Source: Amborella trichopoda (lineage: Eukaryota; Streptophyta; Magnoliopsida; Amborellales; Amborellaceae). Taken from it: DNA of 64,000 bases. Below, piece after piece: positions 10,722 to 24,754 of the stretch; position 1 is the stretch's first letter, and each line of letters starts with the position of its first letter. The position numbers were made by a program, and so were the translations under genes. The notes beneath the pieces are model-generated. The model was not told the DNA's origin and searched no databases. It was given only the letters and a program-made list of their open reading frames with translations. The stretch spans positions 3,312,526 through 3,376,525 of the forward strand of contig NW_006499751.1 of the NCBI RefSeq assembly GCF_000471905.2. The letters are read 5' to 3'.

Positions 10722-11461
10722 NNNNNNNNNNNNNNNNNNNNNNNNNNNNNNNNNNNNNNNNNNNNNNNNNNNNNNNNNNNNNNNNNNNNNNNNNNNNNNN
10801 NNNNNNNNNNNNNNNNNNNNNNNNNNNNNNNNNNNNNNNNNNNNNNNNNNNNNNNNNNNNNNNNNNNNNNNNNNNNNNNNNNNNNNNNNNNNNNNNNNNN
10901 NNNNNNNNNNNNNNNNNNNNNNNNNNNNNNNNNNNNNNNNNNNNNNNNNNNNNNNNNNNNNNNNNNNNNNNNNNNNNNNNNNNNNNNNNNNNNNNNNNNN
11001 NNNNNNNNNNNNNNNNNNNNNNNNNNNNNNNNNNNNNNNNNNNNNNNNNNNNNNNNNNNNNNNNNNNNNNNNNNNNNNNNNNNNNNNNNNNNNNNNNNNN
11101 NNNNNNNNNNNNNNNNNNNNNNNNNNNNNNNNNNNNNNNNNNNNNNNNNNNNNNNNNNNNNNNNNNNNNNNNNNNNNNNNNNNNNNNNNNNNNNNNNNNN
11201 NNNNNNNNNNNNNNNNNNNNNNNNNNNNNNNNNNNNNNNNNNNNNNNNNNNNNNNNNNNNNNNNNNNNNNNNNNNNNNNNNNNNNNNNNNNNNNNNNNNN
11301 NNNNNNNNNNNNNNNNNNNNNNNNNNNNNNNNNNNNNNNNNNNNNNNNNNNNNNNNNNNNNNNNNNNNNNNNNNNNNNNNNNNNNNNNNNNNNNNNNNNN
11401 NNNNNNNNNNNNNNNNNNNNNNNNNNNNNNNNNNNNNNNNNNNNNNNNNNNNNNNNNNNNN
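10645..11461. other. (TA)n(GA)n microsatellite and assembly gap
   Basis: A (TA)n tract (10652-10700) runs into (GA)n (10701-10721) and then 740 N from 10722 to 11461. The assembly probably broke in the microsatellite. Nothing can be said about what lies in the gap. Confidence 0.95.
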
Positions 11462-12443
11462 TTTTTATTTGGTGCACCTATTTTCCAATAGTAGTAAAAT
11501 TTCAAGTCTTCACTTCTGTGTGTTTTATCCTACTTCCTCTTGACTAGGGAAAAGTCAGATCATTCTATGGGCAATGACTAGGAATGATTTTGGGGATTAC
11601 AACCTTTGAAACCTATGCCAACAGTGGAATACAATAGCCTGGACCCTAGAACAGAAAAAATAAATAATTAAATAAAAGCATCAGATCGCTTCCTCCAACA
11701 GGTGGAAAGGTAAAAACTGAACTTCAACGGAAGTTCAAAGGAAACCCTCTAGTCCAGCTGGAAATAGCAGAGTTTTAAAAAATACTGAAGAGTCCATTCT
11801 GCTACAGGTGACGGCCCTCGCGCTCCTCACATGTCTCAGACTGTATATCCAGAATAGGGTTGGTAAATGTAGAAGGGGAATCGGGTAACACCGGTTCATG
11901 GACTAAAGCTGGTTGTAGCAAGTCTTGGAGATTGGTGAATGCCATTGTGGAAATACATGAATTGAGTCTAAGTTTCGAAGATCAATACAAACTCACGAAT
12001 GAATTGAGCCAGTAGATGGCACATGAAGGGGTCGATAGTAACCAGTTACTGGTAACCCATAGCATTACATAGTGTTTCCCAAAGTACCAATTTTATGACC
12101 GACACATACAGATTCCATTTACACATACACCAATATTGTAAATATTAAAATACATGGCACAAAAATTTTGTAACACCTCATTACAATCAATGAAATAGAA
12201 AAACAGATACCGATCAGAAATAAAATGACACCATGTAAAGAAATAAAATACAGTTAATCTATCCTACACATTAACAGTTAGAAAGTGAAAGAAAAGTACA
12301 AGCAACTATTTTCACGAGGTGTCCATCATGAGTAAGCCACTACATTCAAGAATTGATAGACTAATTTTGGACTTGGTATCATGAAGCCATAATGTCAGTG
12401 GCATATACAAATACATTTAAGGATGTGTGAGTTCGAAACTTAC
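11462..12443. other. Non-coding stretch next to the last visible lipase exon
   Basis: This should be intron 9 of the minus-strand lipase gene, or its 3' flank if the gene is truncated. I searched the reverse strand for the next lipase exon and found none. No repeat was recognised. Confidence 0.4.
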
Positions 12444-12520
12444 TTCTGAAAGCGCGACCTATAAGACTTCATAGAATGTGATTGGAATCGCTCCCTCAAT
12501 TCTGCTATCACAGACCGCAC
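12444..12520 (-). CDS. Lipase gene exon 9
   Basis: It encodes VRSVIAELRERFQSHSMKSY plus RSRFQ, a conserved helix of the family. The acceptor is CTTCAG|GTG and the donor CAGAA|GTAAGT. The next exon is not in readable sequence. Confidence 0.87.
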
Positions 12521-15500
12521 CTGAAGATGCCTTTGCCAACAGAAAGCGACCATGATGAGAGTATCCAGAAAGTTATCTTTATATGCTATTTTCTCGTTTT
12601 TAGTTTGTTCAAGTACAACAACAACAAGAAGCATTTTTATCTTACAAGAGGAATGCAAGGGAAAGACATGTTCAAGGTTAACCCCTTATCTAGAGCATCC
12701 CAAATAGAATATGATAAGTAACGAATAAACCACAGAAGCTCATACCGATATCAACTTCGAGTATTCGGCAGCAGAAAGTGATTCCACCGATGAATTTCCC
12801 AAAAGATAAAGCTGTTATGAAACACAAATAGTGATAAGCCATGAAAAATGGATGGTCCTAATTGGATAACGGGAAAAGAAAACAACCAAAACTGTAAGGA
12901 CAAGCACAACACAATCACACCCAGAATCCCAGGCTACCAAAAAACTTTTTTGTGAAGAATACAATACTGAGACCAATATTTGTAACCACAAGCACCTTTT
13001 TCTTCTATCTCATACATACTCGTACATCTCTTGCATCAGTTAAACGAAGTTAATTATTCGAAATTTTCTTTCAAGCAAAAAAAGTCAACTATTGGGAAAG
13101 ATATATAAACACAACACAATTTCTGTAAGATGGATTTCAAAATAGAACTGTAAAATGCCCATAATATGGATACTTTCCATACCTGCGATAAGATGTCTGT
13201 CAGCACACACAACACCAATGAATTGAGATACTTACCAACTACTCTAGAAATCAGAATTAATCACATCAACAGATAACTGAATAAAACAAAGGACCAACAT
13301 TTCAGCAAGGGAATTGATAGTTCAAAGATCCATCCAAAAGACCAAATCCCGTCCAACGAAATACTAGATCTAACTATATTCAGTCAATCATGATGGGGTA
13401 GCATTAAGTGAAGTGCATCGGCCAAACCAATGCATCAGACACGAATCCATGCATACACTTGCATGGAAGAGACAGTCTGACATGTTAAAAAAGAACCATT
13501 ATCCTATACAGGCAGCAAAATCCCATTGACATACAGGTTCTGTTGCTAATATCAGACACTGGTGGGATGATGGGATCTGTTACATGCATTGAAATAGAGC
13601 ATCAGTTCATACATGATCCTGGAGGGCTCTATTTGAGGCAGTCCATCACCTACAAAGAGAGCTTTTTCTATCATCATGCTCACATTGGATGGTTCAAATC
13701 AGAATATACAATGGTTTCAGGGTACCTACTTCTGCGCCCATGATAACACTTTAGTAATTTATACACATATATTATAAGAATACTTGGGTAAATTGCATAG
13801 ATGGACTTTTATTTCGTGGATTTAACCCCTCATTTCAAACTAAAGAACTTCACCTATATTTAAATTGATCAGGGCACCCTGTTGGAGCAAGGTTTAGTGT
13901 TGTGTATCCGACCTATCAAAATGCTCATTAAGTGAATACTAAGACACTCAACACCCAACTTCTCCAGAGTATTACCAAATTGAAAATCATCTGCTATTAA
14001 AAATTTTAGAAAGCGAAGGATCACCTGTAACACCTGACTGGATCCATAAACTTTAAACACTTACAAAGAGCAGGCTTGGGAAGAGTTCATGGTGGAGACC
14101 TCACTCCAAGATAAGCAACATTTATGAAAACAATAAGAAAGTCTAATGTGGATGGGACTTTCAACTTTTCGAGATTCCTATGTCTCAGAACCCAGACGAC
14201 GATGAAAATGCTTCAAACAAGTAGAGTGCATGCATAGAAATCATTGCAAGGGGTTAATACTAGGTACAAGTATTCGTTACTGTGAGGCAAAGGCTTTAGG
14301 CTTTTTAGCTGGTATGTCTTAGGTATAAATCAGTGTCTCTGTGATGTAATAGGTTTTTTAAATTAATTTATTTTACTATTTTCTAGATTTTTAGATTTAG
14401 GTTTATTTGCGTTTTTTTAGATTTCTTCAGAGTTATTTTTGTCTTTTTTTATTGTAGAGGTTTGAGGGGTAGAATTGAAAGTTTAATTATTATTTTTAAA
14501 GCTGAAGGGTTAGGATTTGAATAGCATTTCTTATGGAACTAGGTTATTTAAGTATAACGAAAGAGTTTTTTTATCTTGTGAAGAAATCTTTGAGTTGAAC
14601 TCCCTTGCAGACCCTAAGAGAGGGTATGTTCTCTCAACTTTTATTATTATTTTATTTGAATTCTTTCTTTCCCAACTTTCTACAAAAAAAAAAAAAAAAT
14701 TTACTTTCCCAACTTTCCACCATCTTCCCTGCATCAATTGGTATCGAAGCAAGAAGATCCAACATCACAGTGCCACCAGAACCTGCTCATACGATTTATG
14801 ATTTAATGCCATACATTATAGAATGTACAAACAAGGCCACAGAGGAGAACATAAAGAGTATAAATCAAGACATAGAAGGAATTTGAGGAGAGATTGGCAA
14901 AGTGAATCAATAATTGCAGCGATTGGAAACACCACTCATCGAGAAGAGGGCACTTGCAATCATATAAATCTCACGCCAACTTTCACCTTTGATACAAAAC
15001 TACCTCCACAATGGATTCCAAATGCCGATTCTATATGTAATGAACAAATTGTGATGCAAGAACCATGATCTAAAGAGCATCCACAAAATCTTGATATCAA
15101 GATCGATCTTCCACAGTTACATGAGGAGATTAAAAAAGAAATCAACATTGTGAGTAGCATTTTAGAGTTCCTTTATAAACTGCACATCAAGTATTTTATT
15201 TACAGTTTCATTGAAGAGGAAAAAGTATCCATAAAAATGGTAGGACTGCATTACCAATTATTGGAAAGAATATTAGAGGATATGATGAATTCGACGAGCT
15301 CGAGGTCGAGCTTTTTCCAACCCCGGGAGAATGATGTAATAGGTTTCTTTTAGTACTTTATTTTACTATTTTCTAAAGTTTTAGATTTAGGGTTATTTAG
15401 GTTTTTAGATTAGATTATTGGGGTTGTTAGATTTCTTTAGGATTATTTTTGTCTTTTTTGGTTGTAAAGATGTAAGGGGTAGACTTGGAAGTTTCTTTTC

Positions 15501-18500
15501 AAAGATGAAGGGTTAGGATCTGACTAGGGTTCTTATGGAACTAGATTATTTGAGAATAAAGAAAGTGTTTTTTATCTTGTGAAGAGATCTTTGGGGTGAC
15601 ACCCTTGTATACCTTGAGAGAGGGTATATTCTCTCAACCTTTATTATTATTTTATTCGAATTATTTCTTTCCCATCTTTCCACCATCTTCCCTGCACCAT
15701 TTGGTATCATAGCTTTTCCCTGCATCACTTCGAAACATTATGGGAGTGACCTTGAAACAGGCATGGATAATGACACAAAGAAGACATGATTGCAAATATG
15801 TTATCAGAATGCTATAAATATTTACAGGCGTACATATTATAAATATAGATATATGCATAGAGAATGAAATACGGCAAATTAACAATTCTAAACCTCAACT
15901 CTCTTATCCAAATTAACAATTCCATGGCAATTTGAACCCCAAAATAGTGCTTGACGGCTTATTAGCTAATAGAAGTCAAATTCAAAAAATTTCTACATTC
16001 CAGGTTACAATACCAAGATGAGAAAATTGACTCAACAGTCATCATCTTTGTGTTTGTCGCCAATCGCCAACCCAAGTCCCTTAGATTGACGACAAAGACG
16101 AGCATTTATAGTTATTCGACTTTAGAGTTCAATTCAATTCAATAAAAAACCACTTTAATAGGGTTTCTAGAGTAGCTTAATCCAGAAATCGCCTAGAATC
16201 CATAAATTGGCTCGATTTAGAGCATTTAAAGCTCATTTCAATGAATTCCCAGAATCTAAGCTCCCTGAGGACCAATATAGCCTTTACAATCTTTAGATAA
16301 CATTTCCCTCTATCAAATAATCATATGGTCCGAAATATTTAATACAATCCACATAATACACCCGAATCCAGACTTGATATTATTATAGGCTAGGGAGTAG
16401 CAGATAAATTCCACCAATCTACAACTGAGCCACGCGTTAGCCAAGCCCAGGGCATTCACACGTCAAACAAACTTATTGTTTCCTACATAACTGTTGGCCT
16501 GCTGGGAACCCCACAAGTGAGAGCCTCAGGTGATTATTTTCACTGTATCAAACTCTCACAGTGCTGCCTAGCCGAGGGCATTCACACGTCAAACAAACCC
16601 CACAACTGAGCCACGCGTTAGCCAAGCCGAGGGCATTCACACGTCAAACAAACTTATTGTTTCCTACATAACTGTTGGCCTGCTGGGAACCCCACAAGTG
16701 AGAGCCTCAGGCGATTATTTTCACTGTATCAGAACTCTCACAGTGCTGCCTAGTCAGCCATGGGCCCCAGCCGCCTAGTCACACACAATGAAGGGGGAGT
16801 GGGTGGTGTCAGGGTATTGAGGTCTGATGCCAAAGTCCCCCAAATTTATGTTTTTTTTTATTTTTAATTCTAGGGGTTGGGTGAATGCGAAGTTTTTTCT
16901 TGCACCAAAAATTAAACATGTTTTCTTTGTGCATCAAACAACATATCTAGAACATCACAAGTTTACATCTTGAGCAAACTTTAATCACACTAACAAGTGA
17001 CAGAGTCATACAACATAGAAACCATTGTCATCACGTCATACAGATTAAAAAATACCATAATAGATAGCATTACCAGACAATGGTACTACAAGTCAGACAA
17101 TACAAACAAAAAGAAAACTTAGAAGGCCTCTGAGTCCACTTCTAAGTACCAAACAGCGAAATGAGAAATCAAATTTCAACTAGCGAATTGAGTATCATCG
17201 TCAAGGTAAACAGCCTTATCATGAGCATCATGACCATCTCCATCATGGCCATCACCACTTGGATCAAATTCCAAACTGTCATTATTAATGTGATGCATAT
17301 TTCCAACCCTGATTGGCTTTTATCTTTACCATTTGGGAAAGTGTTTTCGAACCCCATTTCAATCTTTTCATTGGGCAAAGACGCATAACTCAAACCCTGA
17401 TCCATTCGCTTATTCGATCCTGAAGATGACATTCACCACCAAAAGCCATCAACCAAAACTTGAACCTTTTACAAAACCAAAACCTGTTAGAGTCATGGCC
17501 TTTCAAGGCCTTTACCCTACCATCCTATGATAGTTCTTGATCAAAGTGAAAGTGAACAAGAACGCCTGACTTACCGGATCTTGGCTATTTGGGATTCATA
17601 AAGTCAAAAAACTCTTCAGTCAAGAGGTATATCAAGAGGGCCTTAACCAAAACTGTGAGGTTTGAGGGTCTCCTATAGTCAGGGTCGGTATGAGAATGCT
17701 TCATGATTGAATAAGCCAGGGAAAGAATGAAGGATCTGATAATGCAATTAATATCGAGTTCCATGTGACAATAAACCTTGTGTGTGGCAAATGTTGTACA
17801 GCATCATTTGTTAGACAACGGAAACATTAAAGATAAAACATCCAAAACATTGAACAATGAAAGGTATTTTCTTTCTTCTCATTTGTATGGCAAATATTGT
17901 ACAACATCATTTTGTATTGGTCATTTGGTCTTAATGGAGACTTGGAGCCTATGAGTTTGATATTATGAATTATGCACTCTAGGCTTTAGAGTATGGTGCA
18001 TGGACACTAAATCACTAATACACTATGTACTTGTGTGTATGTTTTTCACTATTTTAGTTATTCAAAGAAGTAAAATTTTCAGTGATTTGAACATGTTTCA
18101 ACATTCACATGCATATATTTTGTATAAAGAAGTTATTGAGGATACATATATATGCAAAAATACACATATTTAACACAAATAGGCATATATGTGTGTTTGG
18201 ACAGCACATATATGCATACATGTATGTATCTCACAACTTTGAGCGCCTGAGCTCTCGGGCGGCTGCCCTAGACAACCCCCACCCCCCTGGCAGGGGGTTC
18301 CTAGGAGCCACCCAGCATTTTTTTTAAAACCTTGGAAGAAAAATATTCTAAAGAGGGCAACGGATGATACACTGACATGACAAACACCTTCCACTGAACT
18401 TTAGTACAATATTTCTATTGATATTATTTCCTAGAATTGAGAGTTCACAATCACATGATAAATGGTATACAGAGTTACCCTTAATCTAGTGCTGCAATCT

Positions 18501-21500
18501 TCTCTATGGTTGTTGCGATGGGGAATGCACTAACACAGAGGTAATTTGAAGTGATTTGGGTTGCAATTTGTAAGATAGTAAACCACCGACAGTGAGGATG
18601 TGGAGCTTAATCTTCATGCCCATCCAGTTTTTCTATATATGGAGGCTATGATGCCTCCGCCACACATGTAAACGCGAGCCCACAAGCGAATGCATAAATA
18701 AACCAAAACAGACAAACACAATTTCTTATGAAGACTTTTCAAGAGAGGAGAGGTTTAATTAAGTTTAAGGGGTAGTCTGGAGTCAATTATCCGAAGAATG
18801 CAGCCCTTACAGGACAGATTCCAAAGGTTTTCTCATTTTGGAGCTTTGAAGCATTTATTTTCCTTCTTTTTTGACAGTTAACCATTCATTCATTAAGATA
18901 AAGATTTCTCAGCTTCCGATGCTTTGATGACAGGATAAGGCAAATATGGGCGTAATAAACCATAGAACAGTGAGATAAAGAGGAGTTTATTTCCATGGTT
19001 CAAGGTAGAACAAGGATAATATGGTAGTTATCCCTTAAAAAAAAAAAAGGTAATAGGTAGGTATCCTTTCAAGATTTAGGAGAAAATAGAAGCATTTTGA
19101 GGTGAAAGAGATGGACTTGAAACAAGAGTGGATTATCAGCTAACAATCTTATGGAGTGTGTCCAATAATGTAAGAGAGACTTTCCAACAATATTAATGTA
19201 AAGACTCAACTATGGCCCTGCTCTTGGGCCTTAAAAGCTTCAACCACTCTTGGGGATCACACTTGTTTGCGGAAGGAGACGCCCAAATGTCATTTCCTGG
19301 GCAGCTGGGACCTCACCACATCAGTGGTATCTATCTTCGATTTTTTATGAGATTGCTCACACTTGCAAGGATATGGTCGTCTCATGGACGCATATCTGGA
19401 GGACGTCCAACGAGTTCGCCGATCTAGTGGCGAAAGACAAAGCTAGGGCCCAAGCAAAAGACCTCTACTAGATGACATTTTTGGTTGGGCCTGCAGGTGT
19501 CAAATAGTAGTCGCCGGTCCATCTCCTTTTTTGCTCTGGGAAATAGTGGGTTCACCTTGTGTTTAGTTACACTTCTTGTAATCAGGCAAGTCCACAAGCC
19601 CAATTTTTGGGTTACACTACAGTACACCTATTGTAATCCGGCAAGTCTATAGGCCCCAATATTTTGTATAGGGTCTTTGACCTATTTTTTGATCGAGAGA
19701 CCCGACTTGTGGGTACTCTCGGATCCCTCCTGTTCCTTGACACACTCACAGCAATACAAAATTTAATTGTACTCAAAAAAAAAATGTAAACACTCAACTA
19801 GTCCTATTATCATGAATTGAACAAACCTGAAACATATAATTCCTTACAATGATTACCATTTGTGCATAATTTTGGACTTTAAGGACTCCATTTAGACGAC
19901 CTGATAACCCTGTCCCAGCATTATCTGTTACCTGCCATTAGGGGCATCTATGAAAATAGACACTCATTTTTGGATAATAACATCCTTGACAATATCCTTT
20001 TCTTGTTTCTTTTCTTTTTTTTTCTTTTTTTTTTTTGCCGAAAGAAGCAAAAGGGATGTTTGCTTTCCTTGTGTCACATCCCGAAACCCCATTATTGGTG
20101 GCATTTTCAAATAAGAGACGTTTCATTCTTGAAAGGGCACCCATAAATAGCGGCACCTCAAGCACGCATGGCACTTGCTTGCTTTAAGGGAGTTTTGTCC
20201 CTAACCCCAAAAGCCAAGATGCCCAAATGCGGCCTAAACCTCCACATCCAATCACATGAGATTTTCTAGTGGACCACATCACTCACCATGACGGTATCAA
20301 ATTTTGTAAATATAAGGATGAATAGACAATGTCAAGGGGATGACGAGAAAGTAACAAAAATGTGTTTTGGCCACTAAAATATCAAATGTTAATGACAGCC
20401 TACTCCTTGCAAAGAAATTCCTTAGGAGCTCTTACATTCATGGCTATTCCCTTGGGTGTGTTACCTAATCCGATCATTTAGATTTTAAAGTATGAAACAA
20501 GCCACACTTACCAAATAACCAGACTATCCAAAAAAAAGTCGAAAATAATCAGACAAAGATCCTAAAAAATATACAAGTTTTACATAAGACAGTATATAGG
20601 TAGTAAACAACAAAAGGATCAGCAAGCATGAATTTTTTTTCATCAAATATATTCTCTGAACCATCTTAAAGATTACACAATACACAACAGAACACAAGAC
20701 AAGAATTAACCCGTAGCAGTATATTTCCTTTGCATTGAGAAAAGTTCATGACTAATTCCCATCAAGAATTTCGAGAAACTTTCTGGAGTCTATATTGTGA
20801 TCACCGGAAGTTCAACCATGAAGTCCTTAAACATATATGCATTTCAATATTTGATTGAATAAAACCTTGAAAGGAAGTGTGAGAACATGTGGCAATCATG
20901 GAAGTCAATTACCTGACCGAATGGTACATATGAAGGTAGAGAAGGCACTCTCCTCCAACGTCTAGCCTCAGTGCGTTTAGCATCAGTTCTATGGGCATTG
21001 CCCTTAACTTCATCAGATGCCCCTCCATCCATATCAGATGGAGTAAGAGAAATACCATCAGCACCCTCTTGGATATCAAGAGATTGTGGGGTTGCCTCCA
21101 CTTCATCAAGTGTTTCCGTTAAACCTGAGTTCTTTGCTACAGCTATTTCACCCAATTCATTCCTTTTTACTTTGAAACGACTTAACTGCTGTTGAACACT
21201 TCCTAATGGCACAAGCTTGGATAGTCTCCAAAAAGATTTCTGAATAGGTCCTAAACCCAGTACCAGCCGTTCCCCATTATTTTCTCTAGCTTTTACTGTT
21301 ATTGACACCCCAATCCCACCTCCCGCACTGGGCTTCCCTAAAGATGAACCACTGAGATCCATGTCTACTGCACTTTGCAATGCCTGTGAACTGTAATGCT
21401 GAAAATAAGCAGGTGAGAGGAGACGGGGAACCAAGTCTTCAGGAATGCAATACGTCTTGAAATAGTGCTGCCATCCTTTCTTTTGAACATAGCTGATGAA

Positions 21501-24500
21501 AGACAAATATGATAGAAATGAACCACTTCCTACCATTATAAAACCAAAACCATCCAAATGATAAGGTAACATGAAATTTCTACACAAACTCCGACATATG
21601 CATGAGATATAAACATTAAAGTGTACACACATGGGTATGACGAACTCAGAAGTACAAAGACATACTCTCTCAAGGCTGCATTCCCAACAGGAGGCTGGGA
21701 AAAGGTGATACATTTAACTTGCACCCGCTCATTTTCTTTAACCGACGATGGAGAAGCAACAACCCTCAAAATAGCAAGGGTGGACAACACTGCAACCTGA
21801 AAACATAACAAACAGAACAAACTAACGATAAAGCACACATGTAATAATGTATAATCCAAAGAAAAAAAAGAAAATGCATTGTGCATGCCCTTACCGCACC
21901 ACCAAGTGAATGACCGCAGAGAACAAGCTTCCTATTCTTTTTCTGGGCAAGCCTATACAACTCTAGTGCTGGAATGCCTTTAGCACGAGCCAAGAACCCC
22001 TATGCACATTACAAGGCAGTGACGCAATGAATAATCAGCATCTGTTGTGCCATATGAACAATAAGGATCCTTCACCTTGAAGTTCAGATAAATTCCCAAG
22101 GTTTTATTATCACAGAACAATTTTCAAACAAAAATAAGCCCATAATCTCACCTTATGTGCAGCTGGTCTCAATTTGGTTTGCAGATTATTAGAGTTTACT
22201 TGGAGACACCTCCCCGGGTCCACTCCCGCTTTACTATCTATATTATCCATCTCAGATTCTTCACCCAAATAAATATCTTCTGCAGTATCCTCATGAAATA
22301 TGGCCCCCTGCAGTATATTTGCATCGGCTATGACATCCCTGCATGAATAAATAAATTTATATACTTTAGAAATTCAATAACATTTAAAAGAATCAAATCC
22401 AGGTCAACATTATTGAAGCTCACTTGTACTGCTTGGTACCAATGAAGGAAGCGAACAAGGTATCGCCTGCTTCAGCTAATAGATACCTGCAAAACATTAA
22501 AGAAGAAAACCACTAAAGACCTCTCATTCTGCACAGAACCACTACAAGATTCCCGAACCAATGCCCAGGTTTCACCCCACTAAGGAACATATCTGAGAAG
22601 AAAAGCGACTCATAATAAATCCATGGCCAGTCAGAAAATTTTTGGCAAAAAGCTTTGGATGCGTGACAAAATTTAACCTATCATTTTCAACCAATCAGTA
22701 TAAACATGGAATACCAAATGGATGAGAGAGCAAATTACAGCAAAGCATCTGTATATTATAGTTTGTAAATCAAGAAAGTAAGCATCAGCATAGAACATAA
22801 TGAACTATTGAACGCCACAGGAACTTTTAAAGGATGATTAATTATTAAACTGCAAAACCAACCAATAAGGACTACAAATTATTTAAATGCAATAAAGTCT
22901 CATTATCCAAATCCCCTGATATACAAATATAATCTGGCCAATCTGCCAGTAAATTGCCTCACTGTAGATATTCTTCGATTTATCATTTTGAAAGTTAATG
23001 GGAAGTTCAAACAAATGCTTTAAAATGCAGAAGTGGCCACCTAGGCAGGTCATTGCCTGCCCAGGCAGGTGCCTCATGATTGAGGCGCCACAAAGACAAG
23101 CAAGGGGTGTGGGGGGCGAGAGAGAGAGAAAGGGCAACATGAATTTGCATGTTGTGAGAGAGAGACACGCCATCCAATTGTTTAATGAAGAGAAAGGACG
23201 CAATATCCTCAAAACATTTTGATGAAATGCTGAAATACCAACAAGAAGAAGCAAGCAAAATAAACAAATAAACAAACAAACAACCTAGAGGGCCCCCTCC
23301 CCTCCCCCCCACACCCATCTAGCCCAAGATGATGCACCTAGGGCCCTGGCTCCCCTCGAGCGCTGCTTAGGTGCCAAGGTGGACTTTACAGGAACATGCT
23401 TCACAAAGAACAATTGCGTGGAGATGTAGGGTTTCACCATCAGCTAAGGGAGGACAATAACGCTCAACAGCCAAAAACTCGAGGGCAAGTTCTTTTCCAA
23501 CCCAGGAAGTATGATGCAAATCACGTCTGGGATGTTTAGGAATAGGGGTACTTAAAAATTAATCTTATTTTATTTTATTTAATTTTTATAGGGTTGTGGT
23601 TGGACTTGTTTATTTATTTTCATAATTGTCAAGGTTCATTTTGAGGGATATCCATGTAGGGGTAAAAAAAGGGGTCTTATTTCAAATTAATGGGTTTAGA
23701 TTTTCAGGATGGGCGTGGATGCGTTTCCTAGTTTGTAGCATTTCATGGTCCTAATTTGGTGGGGACCGTTAGCTAATTGGAAAGGGAAATATGAATATAT
23801 AGGTGAGCACGTGAGATCCAAGAAAATTGGAAATTTGTTGGGAGTTTCACTACTTCAAAAAAAAAGGGATTAGCATGTACAGTTAACAACATCAAAAAAA
23901 CGAAGGGATTAGCATGTTATCTTGTTAGTTTTAGCTATGGAAAGAGATTCATGTGGGGATGTGAATAAATTCCTATAAAAGTGGATCTAGAGAGAGAGAG
24001 AAAATAAGAGAATTACAGAAAGAGGGTGAACATGAGAGCAATCCTAAATTAAATGCGAGGTGCGTCATTTAGAGAGACTAGGGGGAATATTTCCTAAAAA
24101 TTGTGGAGTGTACTTAGAGATAAATCTTTTGGTATTTTTTTATTTTTTATTTTACCTTGTTTGTACTAAAACAGTGGGTAAGTGCCCATTGAGAGGGGCA
24201 CTTGGATATTTTCTGTAGAGAGTTTTATGAATGAAGAAAGGATAGTTTTTTTTTCCTTTGGCTTGATTTACAGTCATGGTTTCTTTCTCCATAGTTGCTG
24301 AATTTTGCTTCTTTAAAGATCGAATGAAGGCCGGATTTAATTTCTATACTGCTTTCACATCATTTGGTATCAGAGCTTTTAATTTTATATTTTTTAATAT
24401 AAAAAATAAAGAGTTGGGAACATAATAAACAAATAATATTTTCCAATTTATTATTTGGACCAACGGATCTCAAAGCTCTGATACCAACGTATACAAGGAG

Positions 24501-24700
24501 AAAATAATAAACTGGAAAATAAAAAAATTGAGAGATTATACCCTCTCTCTGAATCTGCAAAGGAGTCCACCCCAAGATCCTTTCACAAGATCAAACTCTT
24601 TACTCAATCACCAATAATCTCCGTTACAAAGAAGGATATCTTCCCTTTAAATACACTTAGTTAAAAAATAAATAAATAAATAAAACCCACAAACAAAAAT

Positions 24701-24754
<54 letters not shown>

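Noticed and set aside
10598-11505. Long open frames spanning the N run
   Set aside because: They consist of N-encoded unknown residues and dinucleotide repeats, with no real coding sequence.
13543-13743. 66-residue plus-strand frame in intron 7
   Set aside because: Too short, no conserved motif, no splice context.
17161-17530. Overlapping plus and minus frames
   Set aside because: Short, overlapping on both strands, without recognisable motifs, inside intron 7.
18240-18330. GC-rich patch resembling a hAT end
   Set aside because: No matching inverted partner or 8-base duplication was found nearby.
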